A program made the translations under genes and the position numbers. Below the pieces are notes generated by a model, which was given only the letters and a program-made list of their open reading frames with translations, was not told where the DNA came from and ran no database searches. Shown here piece by piece: positions 11,537 to 22,624 of a stretch of 64,000 bases of DNA. Source of the DNA: Phymorhynchus buccinoides (taxonomy: Eukaryota; Mollusca; Gastropoda; Neogastropoda; Raphitomidae); contig CM065690.1 in the NCBI GenBank assembly GCA_017654935.2, forward strand, positions 2,892,391-2,956,390. Reading direction: 5' to 3'. Numbering within the stretch: position 1 is the first letter of the stretch; the number at the start of each line of letters is the position of its first letter.

Positions 11537-12400
11537 TTGTTACTCAATGTTCAAAATCTGTCCCAAAACCTCGTGAACCAGGACTTGTGAGTTTCATAAG
11601 TCGGTTGATGCGTTCTGCGCATTAGAGAACCTTCATGTTATCAAAGGTTCGACTTTTTCATACATTTTGAAGAATATTGTGTTTTTTTCAGTCCTTAGCT
11701 ATTAAGCTGCATAAATATGGAAGAGGGTTGGTGGCGTGCAGTTTTGTGAGAAAGTCACAGTAAAGAATGTTGTCACACAGCTAGATTGCAATACATTAAT
11801 ATGGTGTGTCTAAGTTTTCAAAAACATATTTTTGGTAATCGACATTATATAATATAGCACTATATTTACCCCCATGCAAAGTCCATACTATAAAGATCTG
11901 ATAACTAACAGTCAAATGTATTGTCTGAAGCATTTATCTTGAACTTGCAAACAAATGGAGATGATTCCCATATTCTGTCGGGGATTTTAATGCCCGAATT
12001 GGAGAGTGGATTGTCTAGGAAAGATGATGATGACGATGTTATGATTTCGATGCCAACAACCTTGTTTCTTCTAACTAATATCTGGATAGGTCACAAACCG
12101 TTTGGTAAAATCTTAATTGATTTTTGTACAAACTTTTGATGCTTTCCTCTCAATGGTATGCATAGCGGTGATCTGGATGGAAGCTTACATCATTGATAAT
12201 CAGGCAATAGTGTGATGACTATGTGATTATTTTACTGAACGTATTGTTCATCTAAACATGTATTTCAAATGGTAGTCGTGTTGAATCTCCCACACATGCC
12301 TATCTTACTGTCAATTCCAGTAAAACAATGTCATACAAAATCTTCAAGCACAAAGAAACGAGAATTGACTGAACGCATTGTATGGGACAATGACAACGCA
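11537..12400 (+). pseudogene. Decayed apurinic-type endonuclease domain of a non-LTR element
   Basis: Starts with LLNVQNLSQNL (11540 on), the usual beginning of a non-LTR endonuclease. Spread over three frames are an LPPCK-x-x-YY-like segment (near 11865-11890), the diagnostic GDFNARIG (11980-12003) containing catalytic Asp and Asn, and a GDLDGSYTFI / GNSV-x-DYVI-like segment (12150-12235) near the domain end. Each is in a different frame with stops between, so the domain is dead or badly sequenced. The 72-codon frame at 11921-12139 crosses it in the wrong frame for GDFNAR. Confidence 0.7.
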
Positions 12401-13139
12401 AACCCTTCTTAGAGAAACAACTCTAGTAAGCCAAAGAAAGCATCCAGAAGCATCCAGCTTTTAGTTGATACAGACGGATGCTGTTTTGGGGGGGCCCAAT
12501 TTTTTTTTTTTTTTGGGATGCATTTAACAAACATTGTCTCGCTGGTGAATGCATGAACAAGACAATCCCTTTAAACAGTTCAGGCAAACAAAGCGAAAAT
12601 TGGTCGATCATGGAATGTTTCTCAGAAAAAGGGAAAGCTCGTGCGCACTAAATGTCTTAAATGCTACAGTTAAAAATAAAAGAATTAAAAGCTATGTACG
12701 ATGGTAACGAAAAGTGTACAAAGGACACTCGTAAAAGGAAAGAAAAAATCGTAGGAACAAAAAAATACACCAAAACTTTATTGATTTAAAGCACAAAAGA
12801 AAAAGTTTGGATACAGTGACGTCGCTAGACAAGGAGGAAGAAACAGGCCGATATTGAGTATACACATGTGGAAAGAACATTTTCATAAGTGTTAGGGGTG
12901 AAGCCTTATTGGAGCAACAAAGTAGCATAGCAATCCACTGCTTGACAATCATAATACACAGGTCATAATTTGTTTCGTCTACTTTACTTGATAAACCAAT
13001 CTCAGAAGAAGAAGAAATGGATCTGAAACCAGGGAAACGCATGGGCTTTGAAAATTTGTGTTCACTTTCTTAAATGTGCCATTGATGTTATGTTCCTTTT
13101 CTACAAATTATTAAATAAAAATGATGATACAAGTTATTA
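12401..13139 (+). pseudogene. Linker region of the decayed non-LTR element
   Basis: Between the endonuclease and reverse transcriptase. Scattered basic peptides (lysine-rich around 12635-12760) match the Arg/Lys-rich linker seen at this position in such elements, but the reading frame is broken many times. A T-run (12498-12513) and G-run (12488-12496) sit in it. Confidence 0.45.
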
Positions 13140-14310
13140 TCCTTATCTGGTGATGACATTTATATTGTACCTTTACATAAGAAGGAAGCGACCAAAAATC
13201 CTGTAATTATAGAGCATCACTCTCTTAAGCATTGTGAGAAAGTGTTTCACGTATTTTAAACAAGCGCTTATATGCATGGGCAGAATCAGCAGACAAATTA
13301 TCAACGAAAAAGCAGTTCAGGAAGGCTTTTCAACAGTGATCACAATTTTCACACTTACATCAATAGTCAAACGACGACTTTATGATAATGGAGGAGGCAA
13401 AGTCTATGCTGATGGGGGTGGGGGGGGGTGTGGGGGGGGGGGGGGGGGGGATACATTTATAGAATTATAAAAAGGCATTAGATACATGGACATGGAGAAA
13501 AAATTGTGGATTATTTTGCAACAAAAAATATTAGGAGGCTAAAAGCTATGTACCACTCTGGTGAGTCAGCTGTTAGATGGGGTGCTAACTTTTCGAGTTC
13601 TTGGGGGTTCTCACGGTGTCAAACAGGGTGTTGCAAAGCCCTTTAATCTTCCTCTTCTCATTTCTGAGCGTGCGGATAAGTACGAAAGAATGGCAAGGCA
13701 TGGTTTCAACTATTAACTGGCAGTCAAGAATTTATTTTTATTTTTATTTAGCGGATGACATTGTTTTGCTTCATCAACTCAATCAGTCTCCCAAAACCAG
13801 TACACCAATCTGAAAAAGCCTCTAAAGCCATTAAATCAGAAGAACTTTAACTAAAACTAAGATTATGGTGTTCAGGAAAGGTGCGCACCTTTGCAATTCA
13901 GAGAAATGGTTCTATGATGGAAAAGCTAGAAGTGGTAAATAAGTATAAATATTTAGGTTTCACTTGACTACCAAGTTGTACTGTGATTGCAGCTTTGAAG
14001 AATTTCGCCAGTAAAGCAAAAAGCAGGTACTTGATCTCATGAAAAACCATGTGTGCACTCGGTTATTCCATACATCTTCTTTTTTCAACTGTTTGTGCTC
14101 AGGTCAAGCGAATGCTTCTATATTCCTCTTGAAGCTTGGGGATCATTAGCGTCTGAATGGATCTGCACATCTGTTGCATGCAGAAAATGGTACTTGTTAT
14201 CACTTAAAAACTCCAAATGCTTTGTTTATGGGGATACAGGTAGATATCCTCTGTACATTGATAGTTGTGTTCAACATAAGGATTGTTTAAAATAATAATA
14301 TGACTGATGA
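13140..14310 (+). pseudogene. Decayed reverse transcriptase domain of a non-LTR element
   Basis: Reverse transcriptase landmarks appear in order on the plus strand in shifting frames: LLSIV-x-KCFTYF (13226-13258), the open stretch ending VKRRLYDNGGGKVYA (to about 13410), FI(D)YKKALDT after a G-run insertion (13455-13485), LKAMYHSG...VRWGA (13540-13580), the catalytic ADDIVLL (13751-13771), LEVVNKYKYLGFT (13926-13964) and, at the C-terminal end, YGDTGRYPLYID (14227-14262). A poly-G run (13413-13450) interrupts motif A. With the regions from 10459 this makes one roughly 3.9-kb relic; its 3' end is near 14310. Family exact clade unresolved. Confidence 0.85.
13413..13450. repeat. Poly-G tract inside the reverse transcriptase relic
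   Basis: Thirty-eight bases, nearly all G with two T interruptions, lie exactly where the motif A region of the relic should be continuous. Either an expansion after insertion or a homopolymer error. G-quadruplex-capable. Confidence 0.85.
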
Positions 14311-14469
14311 TCGATCCCCAAAAAGCCGTCATTAGTTACGGAATGCTACGATTCAAGGAGTTTTTTCAAATGTTTATAATTAGGCAGGGAACATCAAAAC
14401 TTATTAGATGAAAATGGTTTTCAAGATGTCGCGTCAATGGGGGAGAAATGCACCCGCTTTTCTGCGTTC

Positions 14470-14969
14470 NNNNNNNNNNNNNNNNNNNNNNNNNNNNNNN
14501 NNNNNNNNNNNNNNNNNNNNNNNNNNNNNNNNNNNNNNNNNNNNNNNNNNNNNNNNNNNNNNNNNNNNNNNNNNNNNNNNNNNNNNNNNNNNNNNNNNNN
14601 NNNNNNNNNNNNNNNNNNNNNNNNNNNNNNNNNNNNNNNNNNNNNNNNNNNNNNNNNNNNNNNNNNNNNNNNNNNNNNNNNNNNNNNNNNNNNNNNNNNN
14701 NNNNNNNNNNNNNNNNNNNNNNNNNNNNNNNNNNNNNNNNNNNNNNNNNNNNNNNNNNNNNNNNNNNNNNNNNNNNNNNNNNNNNNNNNNNNNNNNNNNN
14801 NNNNNNNNNNNNNNNNNNNNNNNNNNNNNNNNNNNNNNNNNNNNNNNNNNNNNNNNNNNNNNNNNNNNNNNNNNNNNNNNNNNNNNNNNNNNNNNNNNNN
14901 NNNNNNNNNNNNNNNNNNNNNNNNNNNNNNNNNNNNNNNNNNNNNNNNNNNNNNNNNNNNNNNNNNNNN
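14470..14969. other. Assembly gap of exactly 500 N
   Basis: Five hundred consecutive N. The round number indicates a placeholder, so the true distance between 14469 and 14970 is unknown. Open frames through it are meaningless. Confidence 1.
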
Positions 14970-15420
14970 TCAAAACATTTGACGCCAAGACCCTGCCTGA
15001 CATTAGACCTTCATTCTGAACTTTGGCCATTATCGTGAGTACCTCATCGCATGCAAAATTCTTGAGCGCCCTAGCCCTCAGGTTTCAATCGTTATTGCGC
15101 CAGGGCTCGATACAAGCATTTCTGCGCCAGTTACATTGACCTTATACCTTTGACCTATGACCCTTCATTTTGAAGGGCTAGAATGGGGGCCCTAGATGTC
15201 CTTTAGGACTCTTCTACCCGCGCATGCACAAAGGTAAGGTTCTTATGTCTCCCTCCATTATGGTTGCCAGGTGTTCCGGCAGGCAGTTCGGCCCAGTGAC
15301 CAGGACCTTGGATCTATGACTCATTTTGGAACATCGGCCTAGATATTCTTATAGCTACCTTATCACCAAAGAAAAAATTGGAGGACGTCAATGGTCCCTC
15401 GTTCAATAACGTCACGTCGA
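14970..15420. repeat. Diverged repeat with TGACCTTTGACCTATGACC blocks
   Basis: Blocks such as TTGACCTTATACCTTTGACC and CAGTGACCAGGACCTTGGATC recur (15137-15165, 15293-15325), followed by CCTAGATATTCTTATAGCTACC. A related arrangement occurs at 41830-42090. TGACCTTTGACC contains a direct repeat of the nuclear-receptor half site spaced by one base, but in a repeat of this kind that may be incidental. Confidence 0.55.
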
Positions 15421-15800
15421 GTTCACACTAGACGAATATATAGTCAGGCCGGCCTCCAGAAATACACTGAAGACCATTACCAGCGTCTGCCCACTACTGT
15501 TTCGCGGCTGGTAACAACCAGGGGAAAGTCGGAAATAGCAGGGGACACGATTAGGTAATACCCACAGTTCCGTTGTTTCAAAAAACAGGAGAGAAAGAAC
15601 CCCCACCCACCCAAACGATGCAAAAAGCCAAAATTATGTTATTATGGAAAAAGATCCCAATGAAGAAAGAACGGTAGGGTAGTTGTCCCAAATGTTAGTC
15701 GTCTTACTACCCCGGGAAAGGTTTTTAAAATGTGTGAGTGCGTAGTGGGCCGCGTGTGTCTGGGAGAGACAATTTTACAACATTCACAAATGAGTGGCTA
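15421..15800. other. Spacer
   Basis: No gene, repeat or element recognised in this stretch. Confidence 0.35.
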
Positions 15801-15810
15801 ATTGAGTCCA

Positions 15811-16240
15811 TGCTTACAGAAGAGAGAGAGTAAGATGAGATATCGATGGAGAAGAGCGAGAGGAGAGAGACTGAGACGAAGAGAGAGGAATGAGAGAACG
15901 AGAGAGAGAGAGAGCGAGAGAATGTACATTAGGCAGCGCGGTCGTTGTGTGGATATACGGAGTGCAACGTCGTGCAGCTCGCGGACATCGTGCTGATTAT
16001 GGGGTGTGTGTGTGTTTAGGTGTGTGTGGTCTATCCATAGTCCACGTTTGTTGTGTGTTCCCGTTCCGATCCACAGCCACCACATGCCTTGTGTGTAATG
16101 GAGAGAAGAGAGAGAAAGATTCATTGAGCCGAGAGAGACGAGAGGCGCGCGAGAGATGTGATGAGAGACGACGGACGGACGAGAGGCCAGAGAGAGGAGA
16201 CCTGAGAGAGAGAGAAGCAGAGATGAATGAGAGGAGTCTA
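15811..16240. repeat. Purine-rich (GA)n tract, first block
   Basis: GAGAGA-type repeats with CGAGAG interruptions, split by a GT-rich segment (15990-16080). The boundary sequence TTACAGAAGAGAGAGAG at 15814 recurs at 16540, so the two purine blocks may be a duplication of about 730 bp. Arg/Glu-rich open frames are artefacts. Confidence 0.85.
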
Positions 16241-16539
16241 AATAATGTTGGGTTTTTGGGTATGTGGGCACACCACGCACGTACGCGCACCGGCAAAGCC
16301 CGCACGCACCGTGCTGGAGTAGTTAACAGGAGGCGTTTTTTTGCTGATTTATTATTAACCGTGGAAGTGGGAAAACCTGCTATATGTTTGCTCGTCGTTC
16401 CTCAAGTTTGCTGCTTGATCGTCCCCATCAGACATGGTGAGTTTATGAGCTTAATGAAAAATGATAGCGAGGCAATGAATACGTCTCAGTAGGACCCTAC
16501 CCGCAGTAGAAGCGTTGCAGGTTTTCTTTTTTTTTTTTT

Positions 16540-17002
16540 TTACAGAAGAGAGAGAGATAGAGAAGGATGGTGAGAGTGAGAGAAAGAGCAGCGGGCGCAA
16601 GACGGGCGATGAGAGAGAGCAGAGAGATGGAGATTGATGAGAGGAGCGGACGTGAGTTTGAGATTGAGAGTTGTGAGAAGACTGGAGGAGATGAGAGGAG
16701 AGAGACGATTGATTCAGCGAGAAAGCCGAGGGAGGGAAGGCGGGAGAGGGAGAGAGAGAGAGGGGGGAGAGAGAGAGATGATTCCAGGAGAAAGAAGAGG
16801 GGGAGAGGGATCCTGATGCGGAGGAGGACCTGAGAGAGAGAGAGCGGGGGGAGAGAGAGAGGGGAGCGAGAGAGAGAGAGAAGAAGAAGGGGGGAGAGAA
16901 AGAGAGAGGAGACGAGAGAGAGAGAAGGAAGAGAGAGAGAGAGGCGAAGAGAGAGGAGGAGAGAGAGAGTGCTCAGAGGAGAGGGGAGCGCAGGTGAGAG
17001 AA
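16540..17002. repeat. Purine-rich (GA)n tract, second block
   Basis: Starts with the same TTACAGAAGAGAGAGAG as the block at 15811, after a T-run. Almost uninterrupted purines from 16700 to 16970 make a homopurine-homopyrimidine tract able to form triplex DNA (known property of such mirror-like tracts). Confidence 0.9.
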
Positions 17003-18300
17003 GAGCAAAAACACCAAACGATAGATAAAAAGGATCAGCACGTCACGAGTCATGCTGTCAACGCACTCATTAATTAGTAATTGGGCTGTCGTTGCGTGTG
17101 CATAGCATGAAGCTATAGAAGATAAAAACACCCCACGTATTTGGTTTATAAGCGTCTAAGTAGATAATATAATATAAATATAGACCATTTTCGTAGAAAA
17201 GAAAAATAGGGGCGAGCAGCAATTCGTGATGTGAAAAGTAGAGAGTTGTTTACCTCCATACTCGGTATCAAATACCATAGGAAACAAAGGCAACAATGTG
17301 CCGCCGATCGAAGCTGAAACACGCAGATTGGAGATCAGGACTACAAGACATTTTTAAAAAAATACAAAAAATCACGGAGTCCGTGACCAGTGGGCCACCA
17401 AACGATAAAAACTTGCAAAAATGTGACGTAACAAATAAAGACATACATTTTTTAGAAGACGCACTGTGGTTTCCAGGAGCTGTATTATGTCTGCTCAAAA
17501 CACTACGAAGTCGATAGGTACGAGAGCTGATGGTCTAGAGTGACCATTCCCCTGTTTGACGACTCGAATAGGAAGGGCAAGCATCATTGCCACACACCAT
17601 TGAAATTAGTCTACCGACCTTACAATATCCCGGTCCGAACAATACATCTCCCAAGGCTGATACACGGAGAAAATTTGTCCAACCCCCGAACTAAAATTAA
17701 GTGCCAACAATAGCAAACGCCTAGACATATGAGAAAGGGGTTCTTTTCTCTATGCGCAAACAGACCTTTGAGAAGTAAATGGGCTCTTTCCATCCTATCG
17801 GTTGTAGAAATCACACAGCTCTCACTACTTAGTTCCGGTTTGGGATCAAAACTCGAGGCTAACAGAGGTAGATGTCTTATCTAGGGTCTCCTCGCAAATA
17901 AACCCACTATGCATGTTCAAAAATGTGGGGTAAAAGGGTTAAGAATCATTATCTTCAACATGTAAAATAATTCAAAAGATAAACAAAATAGCCATTGATG
18001 GTTTCCATTGTTTAGTCCTTCAATTAACACTTCCATCGTACATTCCAATGAAAAAAAACGAGGCCCCGATGACCCCGAGAATAATGTGAATGCGCTTACT
18101 AAGAGGAACGTTTTGAAACCCCATAAACAATGCATAAAGCAAAACAAATGGAGCGAAATTTACACTTTCCGATTGTTGTTGTGTGTTTTTTTGCGGACAA
18201 GAAAAAGCCCGATGGCTATAGAATGGGAGAGATCCCCTCATGCAGTTACAGACTTCGGAAACACATTTTTGATTGGACGAGCTGTTGAAGCTCCTGATGA
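17003..18300. other. Spacer without an assigned gene
   Basis: Open frames of up to 119 codons overlap on opposite strands (18008-18379) without motifs I recognise. Around 17296-17517 a short plus frame has scattered Cys and His but the spacing does not match a known zinc-binding domain well enough to name. Confidence 0.35.
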
Positions 18301-18339
18301 TCCGAGAGGTGTTCCACTCCTCTAACGAGAATGTTCTGT

Positions 18340-19400
18340 TGTGGTGTCTGATGACTCCATGAGCGCTATGAAACGGCACTTGCTAAACGGATCTGCTGCC
18401 CTGGAGCATGTTTCAAACATTGTTCTATCAGACTGAGGTACTTCTGGATCGGGCAACTCTTACCTCATAATGAACTATGATCTCGGCGAGCATGTACCAG
18501 TAAACAATCCTGCTCGATTAAACGATGCATTATCTATCCATTACGATGTAATAATCTCGTGTCGTACAACCCGAAAGTTTGATATGGTTGGAAATCGATG
18601 AACTCAACCTGCAGGTGAACAGCTCGTATGAGGTATGAGGATCCTTGAAAGAATTTGTGACCACTGTTTTCCGACATCGTCTGAACAGACGCAAACCGTC
18701 AAAGACCCCCCCCCCCCCCCAATCTGGACACACACTGACTCACGTTTCAGGTATGCTTTCCTGAGAAGCTCCACACCCTGGCAAGACCATCGTTGAAATT
18801 AAAGACAGACCCTGAACCCGTTGGTGAAGGAACCATGTTCAGTACCACAATGTCGCGATGACGTGGCTGGGCTCTCAAAGGACAGCACTGCTATGAGATG
18901 GAAGGACCAGTATGCCCAAAAAGCAAAGGCACGAATGTGAAAGGCAGCATATGGTCCGTCTTACAGTATGGGTGGAAATGTTCCATGAGGCATTCAGCAA
19001 ATCAAAAAGCTGCGCGATCGCGATTTGGGCAGCTGAAAAAAGCGGAAATAACGGCCATTTTTATTACACTCGCCATTGTCACAGTCACGACATGATCAGC
19101 ATACCAACCTAATGGCAGTGCATACAAGCTTGAAGCGGATGCATTTGTGATATTCAAACACAAATGACTACAAAAGAAGTCTGTGTACAACTGTTCTCCA
19201 AGCATGTGTCCAACACAGAAGGGACAAACTCTTGCGTGTCACAATCCAGTTCATTGTTCACTTCGGCCATGAAACTTGTCTCTGGCAACGGGACATTTGC
19301 GATGGAGCATTGAAATGTAATTGATTCTGGGACAATTTATCATTTCATGTTTTCAACCTTCAGTCAAATGACACTTTCGGTGGTGGCCTCGAAATTCAAC
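18340..19400 (+). other. Unidentified coding-like remnant
   Basis: Several stretches on the plus strand have balanced, protein-like composition in successive frames: 18460-18600 (a run beginning YLIMNYDLGEHV), 18840-18935, and 18912-19112. They are separated by stops and shifts and interrupted by a C run (18706-18720). I cannot assign a family. It may be a decayed transposon or other foreign gene, or chance. Confidence 0.25.
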
Positions 19401-20069
19401 GCGATGCACGTAGGGACAGGAGTTGGATAAAAACCAGTTGAGTGAGCTAGTTCTTATTGTTCACGGATATGTATGCTCTTCGGTATTATTTTGTATTGCT
19501 TACAAGTACACCACCCTGTTAGTAATCAGGTTATAAAAGTCCATTCCTTAGAAATGTTGAGAGTGTATGATTTTCAGCTCTCGTTTAACAAAGTGGCACC
19601 AATCAGGCGATGGGGGGGGGCTTTCCAAATAGAATTTTTTTTATAGTGGAGGTGCCTTGCCCAGGGTACATCCGCACCTCTCGGCCAAAGGAATCGGGAC
19701 ACAGGCTGGCGTTGGGCAGGTCCCGAAAAAGCCACCCAAATCTTGGTTGCAGACACTAAAGCCGGTGCCAAGGCCCTCGTTCTAGAGTCTACTCTCAGCT
19801 CTCAGCTCCAAAAGGAACACTGTAACAAATGACTTTCCCATTTCTGCAGACAATATCGTGTGCAGCGCTCGTGTACTGTTGGCACTACAACACGGGCTAC
19901 TGATAAAAAAACAATAATATAAGAGCCATTTGAAGTAAAGCAGAAGACACAGACAACGAAAGAGTAGTCGGTTATGTTATTCATCTTCTGAGTACAGCAC
20001 ACCACAAAAAACAGAGGGACCGAATATTCGACTTTTAATGAAAGAGTAGAAAACATATCTAAAACAATG

Positions 20070-20165
20070 ATTGCATTGCCCCCTCCCCCCTCCCCCTACC
20101 CCAAATGCCCGGCCTCTCCTAACCCCCACTCCCCGAGGTACTCCCCTCCCCCTCCCCCCAGGTAC
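20070..20165. repeat. C-rich low-complexity tract
   Basis: CCCCTCCCCCCTCCCC-type sequence directly 5' of the dispersed repeat at 20257. The second repeat copy also has a C-rich tract just 5' (62239-62330), so the C tract probably belongs to the repeated unit. Confidence 0.7.
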
Positions 20166-20256
20166 CACAGGAGAACACACACCATACGCACGGGACTATA
20201 AATTGCCACGAACGATAGATCAACAATTGTTATTGATGCATCGCTCGGGATCCTAA

Positions 20257-22172
20257 CAAAATATAGACGACACTTACCTCAGAAAGGAAAAGACTTGCCA
20301 TAACCGTTGAAAGAATCCATTTTCTCCATCGGCCTGTCGTCTGCCTCCTATCCAACATGGCGACGCTGTGACGATTTGACGAACAGAACTCAGGTGTCAG
20401 TTTCAGGTCCCGTGCATCTCGCAAAGTTCGTCCCGCCTTCCTCTGTCATTGGCTACAGATTGAGAAAAGCTCTTTTCTGCAGCGGACTTTCCGCACCTAG
20501 TTTCGCCTCTCTCTTGACAAGGAATTTTCTTTCGATGTTTGGGACCTCCCTCTCTCTGTGCAGTCCCTGTCTGTCTGTCTGTCTGTCTGTCTGTCTGCCT
20601 GTCAGTCACAGTTGTCTCTCTTTAATTGATGTTATTTATTTTAGTTTTTGTAATAAAGGTTTTTTAATTGAATTGAATTGAATATATATGCCTTGCATGA
20701 TGTGTGGGCCGGATGGGACAAAAAGTGGTTAATATGCAAATTCCGCCTTCACTCAACACCCAGATCTCACACACCCCACCAACCACCCACCCCCCAACAC
20801 CCCCCCCCGCACCAGTATTTACCCCAACCCCACCCACCTGTGTATTCCCACCTGTGTACCATTCATTTTGTTACATTCTGTGTATTCGTTCATCCTGTGT
20901 CTCTTCTGGTTGCGCGCGCGCATGTAGTATTTAATGTTACTGAAATCTTCGATGCGCTGTACATTCTGTGTATTCTGTTACATTCTGTGTATTCTGTTAC
21001 ATTCTGTGTATTCTGTTACATTCTGTGTATTCTGTTACATTCTGTGTATTTTGTTACATTATGTGTATTTTGTTACATTATGTGTATTATGTTACATTCT
21101 GTGTATTCTGTTACATCCTGTGTATTCTGTTACATTCTGTGTAATCTGTTACATTCTGTGTATTCTGTTACATTCTGTGTATTCTGTTACATTCTGTGTA
21201 TTCTGTTACATTCTGTGTATTCTGTGTGTTCTGTGTATTCTGTTACATGTTACATTCTGTGCATTCTTATGTGTATTTCTGTTACATTCTGTGTATTCTG
21301 TTACATTCTGTGTATTCTGTTACATTCTGTGTATTCTGTTACATTCTGTGTATTCTGTTACATTCTGTGTATTCTGTTACATTATGTGTATTTTGTTACA
21401 TTATGTGTATTATGTTACATTCTGTGTATTCTGTTACATCCTGTGTATTCTGTTACATTCTGTGTATTCTGTTACATTCTGTGTATTCTGTTACATTCTG
21501 TGTATTCTGTTACATTCTGTGCATTCTGTTACATTCTGTGTATTCTGTTACATTCTGTGTATTCTGTTACATTCTGTGTATTCTGTTACATCCTGTGTAT
21601 TCTGTTACATTATGTGTAATCTGTTACATTATGTGTATTTTGTTACATTATGTGTATTTTGTTACATTCTGTGTATTCTGTTACATTCTTTGTATTTTGT
21701 TACTTTTCTTCCCGTGGGGATCACCGGGGGTCTTTTGCAAAAGAGTTCCCCATCTTCGAGGAAGTTCTGTGCTTGTAACTTCATTCTAATCTGCCACTCT
21801 CTTGACTCTGCCTTTGCCCTTTGCTTTCTGTCATCTGCTATCTTTCTGACTTTTTGGCCCATTCTCCTGCGGATTTTTTTAAAAAATAATCTTCCAAATA
21901 ACTGTTCTCCTTTGAGTTCCTCCGAAATCGGAATGTGTCGGCTGTACGCAGCGGGGAGACCAGTGAAAACTGAAAACCAGACACATACGTACCTTACGAC
22001 AGGATGAAAAAAAGTTTTGTTTAGCTTAGTCCTTTATCGTCATTACAGATCATTTTGACTTGACTTGACTTACCCATTATGGCCATATGGCCTGGGAACG
22101 CAGAAGAAGAAGAAGAGTTACTTTTCTCTTTAATGATATGACTTTTGTTCACATTCCCCCTGTATGTTCTGT
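20257..22172. repeat. Dispersed repeat, copy 1, with an internal 1.1-kb insertion
   Basis: Shares long, ordered similarity with 62342-63062: AAATATAGACGACACTTACC, then CCTATCCAACATGGCGACGC, TTTCTTTCGATGTT, a CTGT run, a tail TGTAATAAAGGTTTTTTAA plus three TTGAA, GCCTTGCATGATGTGTGGGC, and after the insertion AATCTTCCAAATAA, GAAATCGGAATGTGT, CCATTATGGCCATATGGCC and (AAG)n. The AATAAA plus (TTGAA)n block looks like a retroposon 3' tail, but similarity continues past it, so the unit is composite. Copy 1 differs by an insertion of about 20757-21878 holding the 19-bp satellite. Confidence 0.9.
20868..21704. repeat. 19-bp satellite, about 40 units
   Basis: Unit TGTTACATTCTGTGTATTC. Variants replace TTC with TTA/TTT or CATT with CATC in clusters, so local blocks of identical variants repeat (a block around 21050-21120 reappears around 21370-21440). 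Because 19 is not a multiple of three and the unit lacks stops on plus, all three plus frames are open for up to 357 codons with a 19-residue periodic Cys/Leu/Tyr-rich peptide. I interpret these frames as repeat artefacts. Confidence 0.95.
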
Positions 22173-22256
22173 ATCTGTATCTGCATCAGGTACGTTGAAG
22201 GAGCCTATAAAGGCTATCACTCAAGGGAAAGGGGAGAGCGCTCTGCGAGTTGTAAA

Positions 22257-22396
22257 TACCGTCCTCATTTGATGACAGTGAATTAAAAGTTTTCTTGATG
22301 GTATCACAGTTGAGTTGGTTTAAATATACTGTCTTGTTGGCATGACAGCGAAACTTGAAATTAGGTACTGTCCTGGTGATATGACAGTACTTTAAG
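22257..22396. repeat. Short tandem array with CTGTC...GACAG units
   Basis: Four imperfect units of 32-40 bp, each with a TGTCNTG...ATGACAG inverted motif, e.g. ACTGTCCTGGTGATATGAC (22366) followed by AGTACTTT. Each unit is a small potential hairpin. Confidence 0.6.
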
Positions 22397-22624
22397 ACAA
22401 TGGGCCATAGCTTTTTTCGTAGCATCTAAGCAAGACCACTCCGACTAGCGTAGCGCTCACCGAGGACAAGCCCCGACCGGCACAGCTCCTGCCCTTCATT
22501 TGCCACTACTCTGACCTCATGGCACTGAGTTCCACTATTAATCTTTCAGTTGGAAGCAGGCCCCGAGGTCACGGCATTGATGTGCTTGCGCCTGGCACGG
22601 CTGGCCTCTCGAGGCATACCCCAG

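Noticed and set aside
14408..15038. Frames of about 200 codons containing runs of X
   Set aside because: They run through an N gap and have no support.
15127..15165. TGACCTTTGACC blocks considered as functional nuclear-receptor sites
   Set aside because: They occur as part of a diverged repeat with a second copy at 41.9 kb and no adjacent gene; kept only as a repeat description.
17230..17520. Cys/His-bearing short frame considered as a THAP-type zinc finger
   Set aside because: Spacing of Cys and His and the conserved Trp/Pro positions could not be matched in one frame; evidence too weak.
20678..22007. Overlapping 197-357-codon plus frames resembling a Cys/Leu-rich membrane protein
   Set aside because: They are the three translations of one 19-bp satellite; identical peptide in each frame, no start context, no unique sequence.
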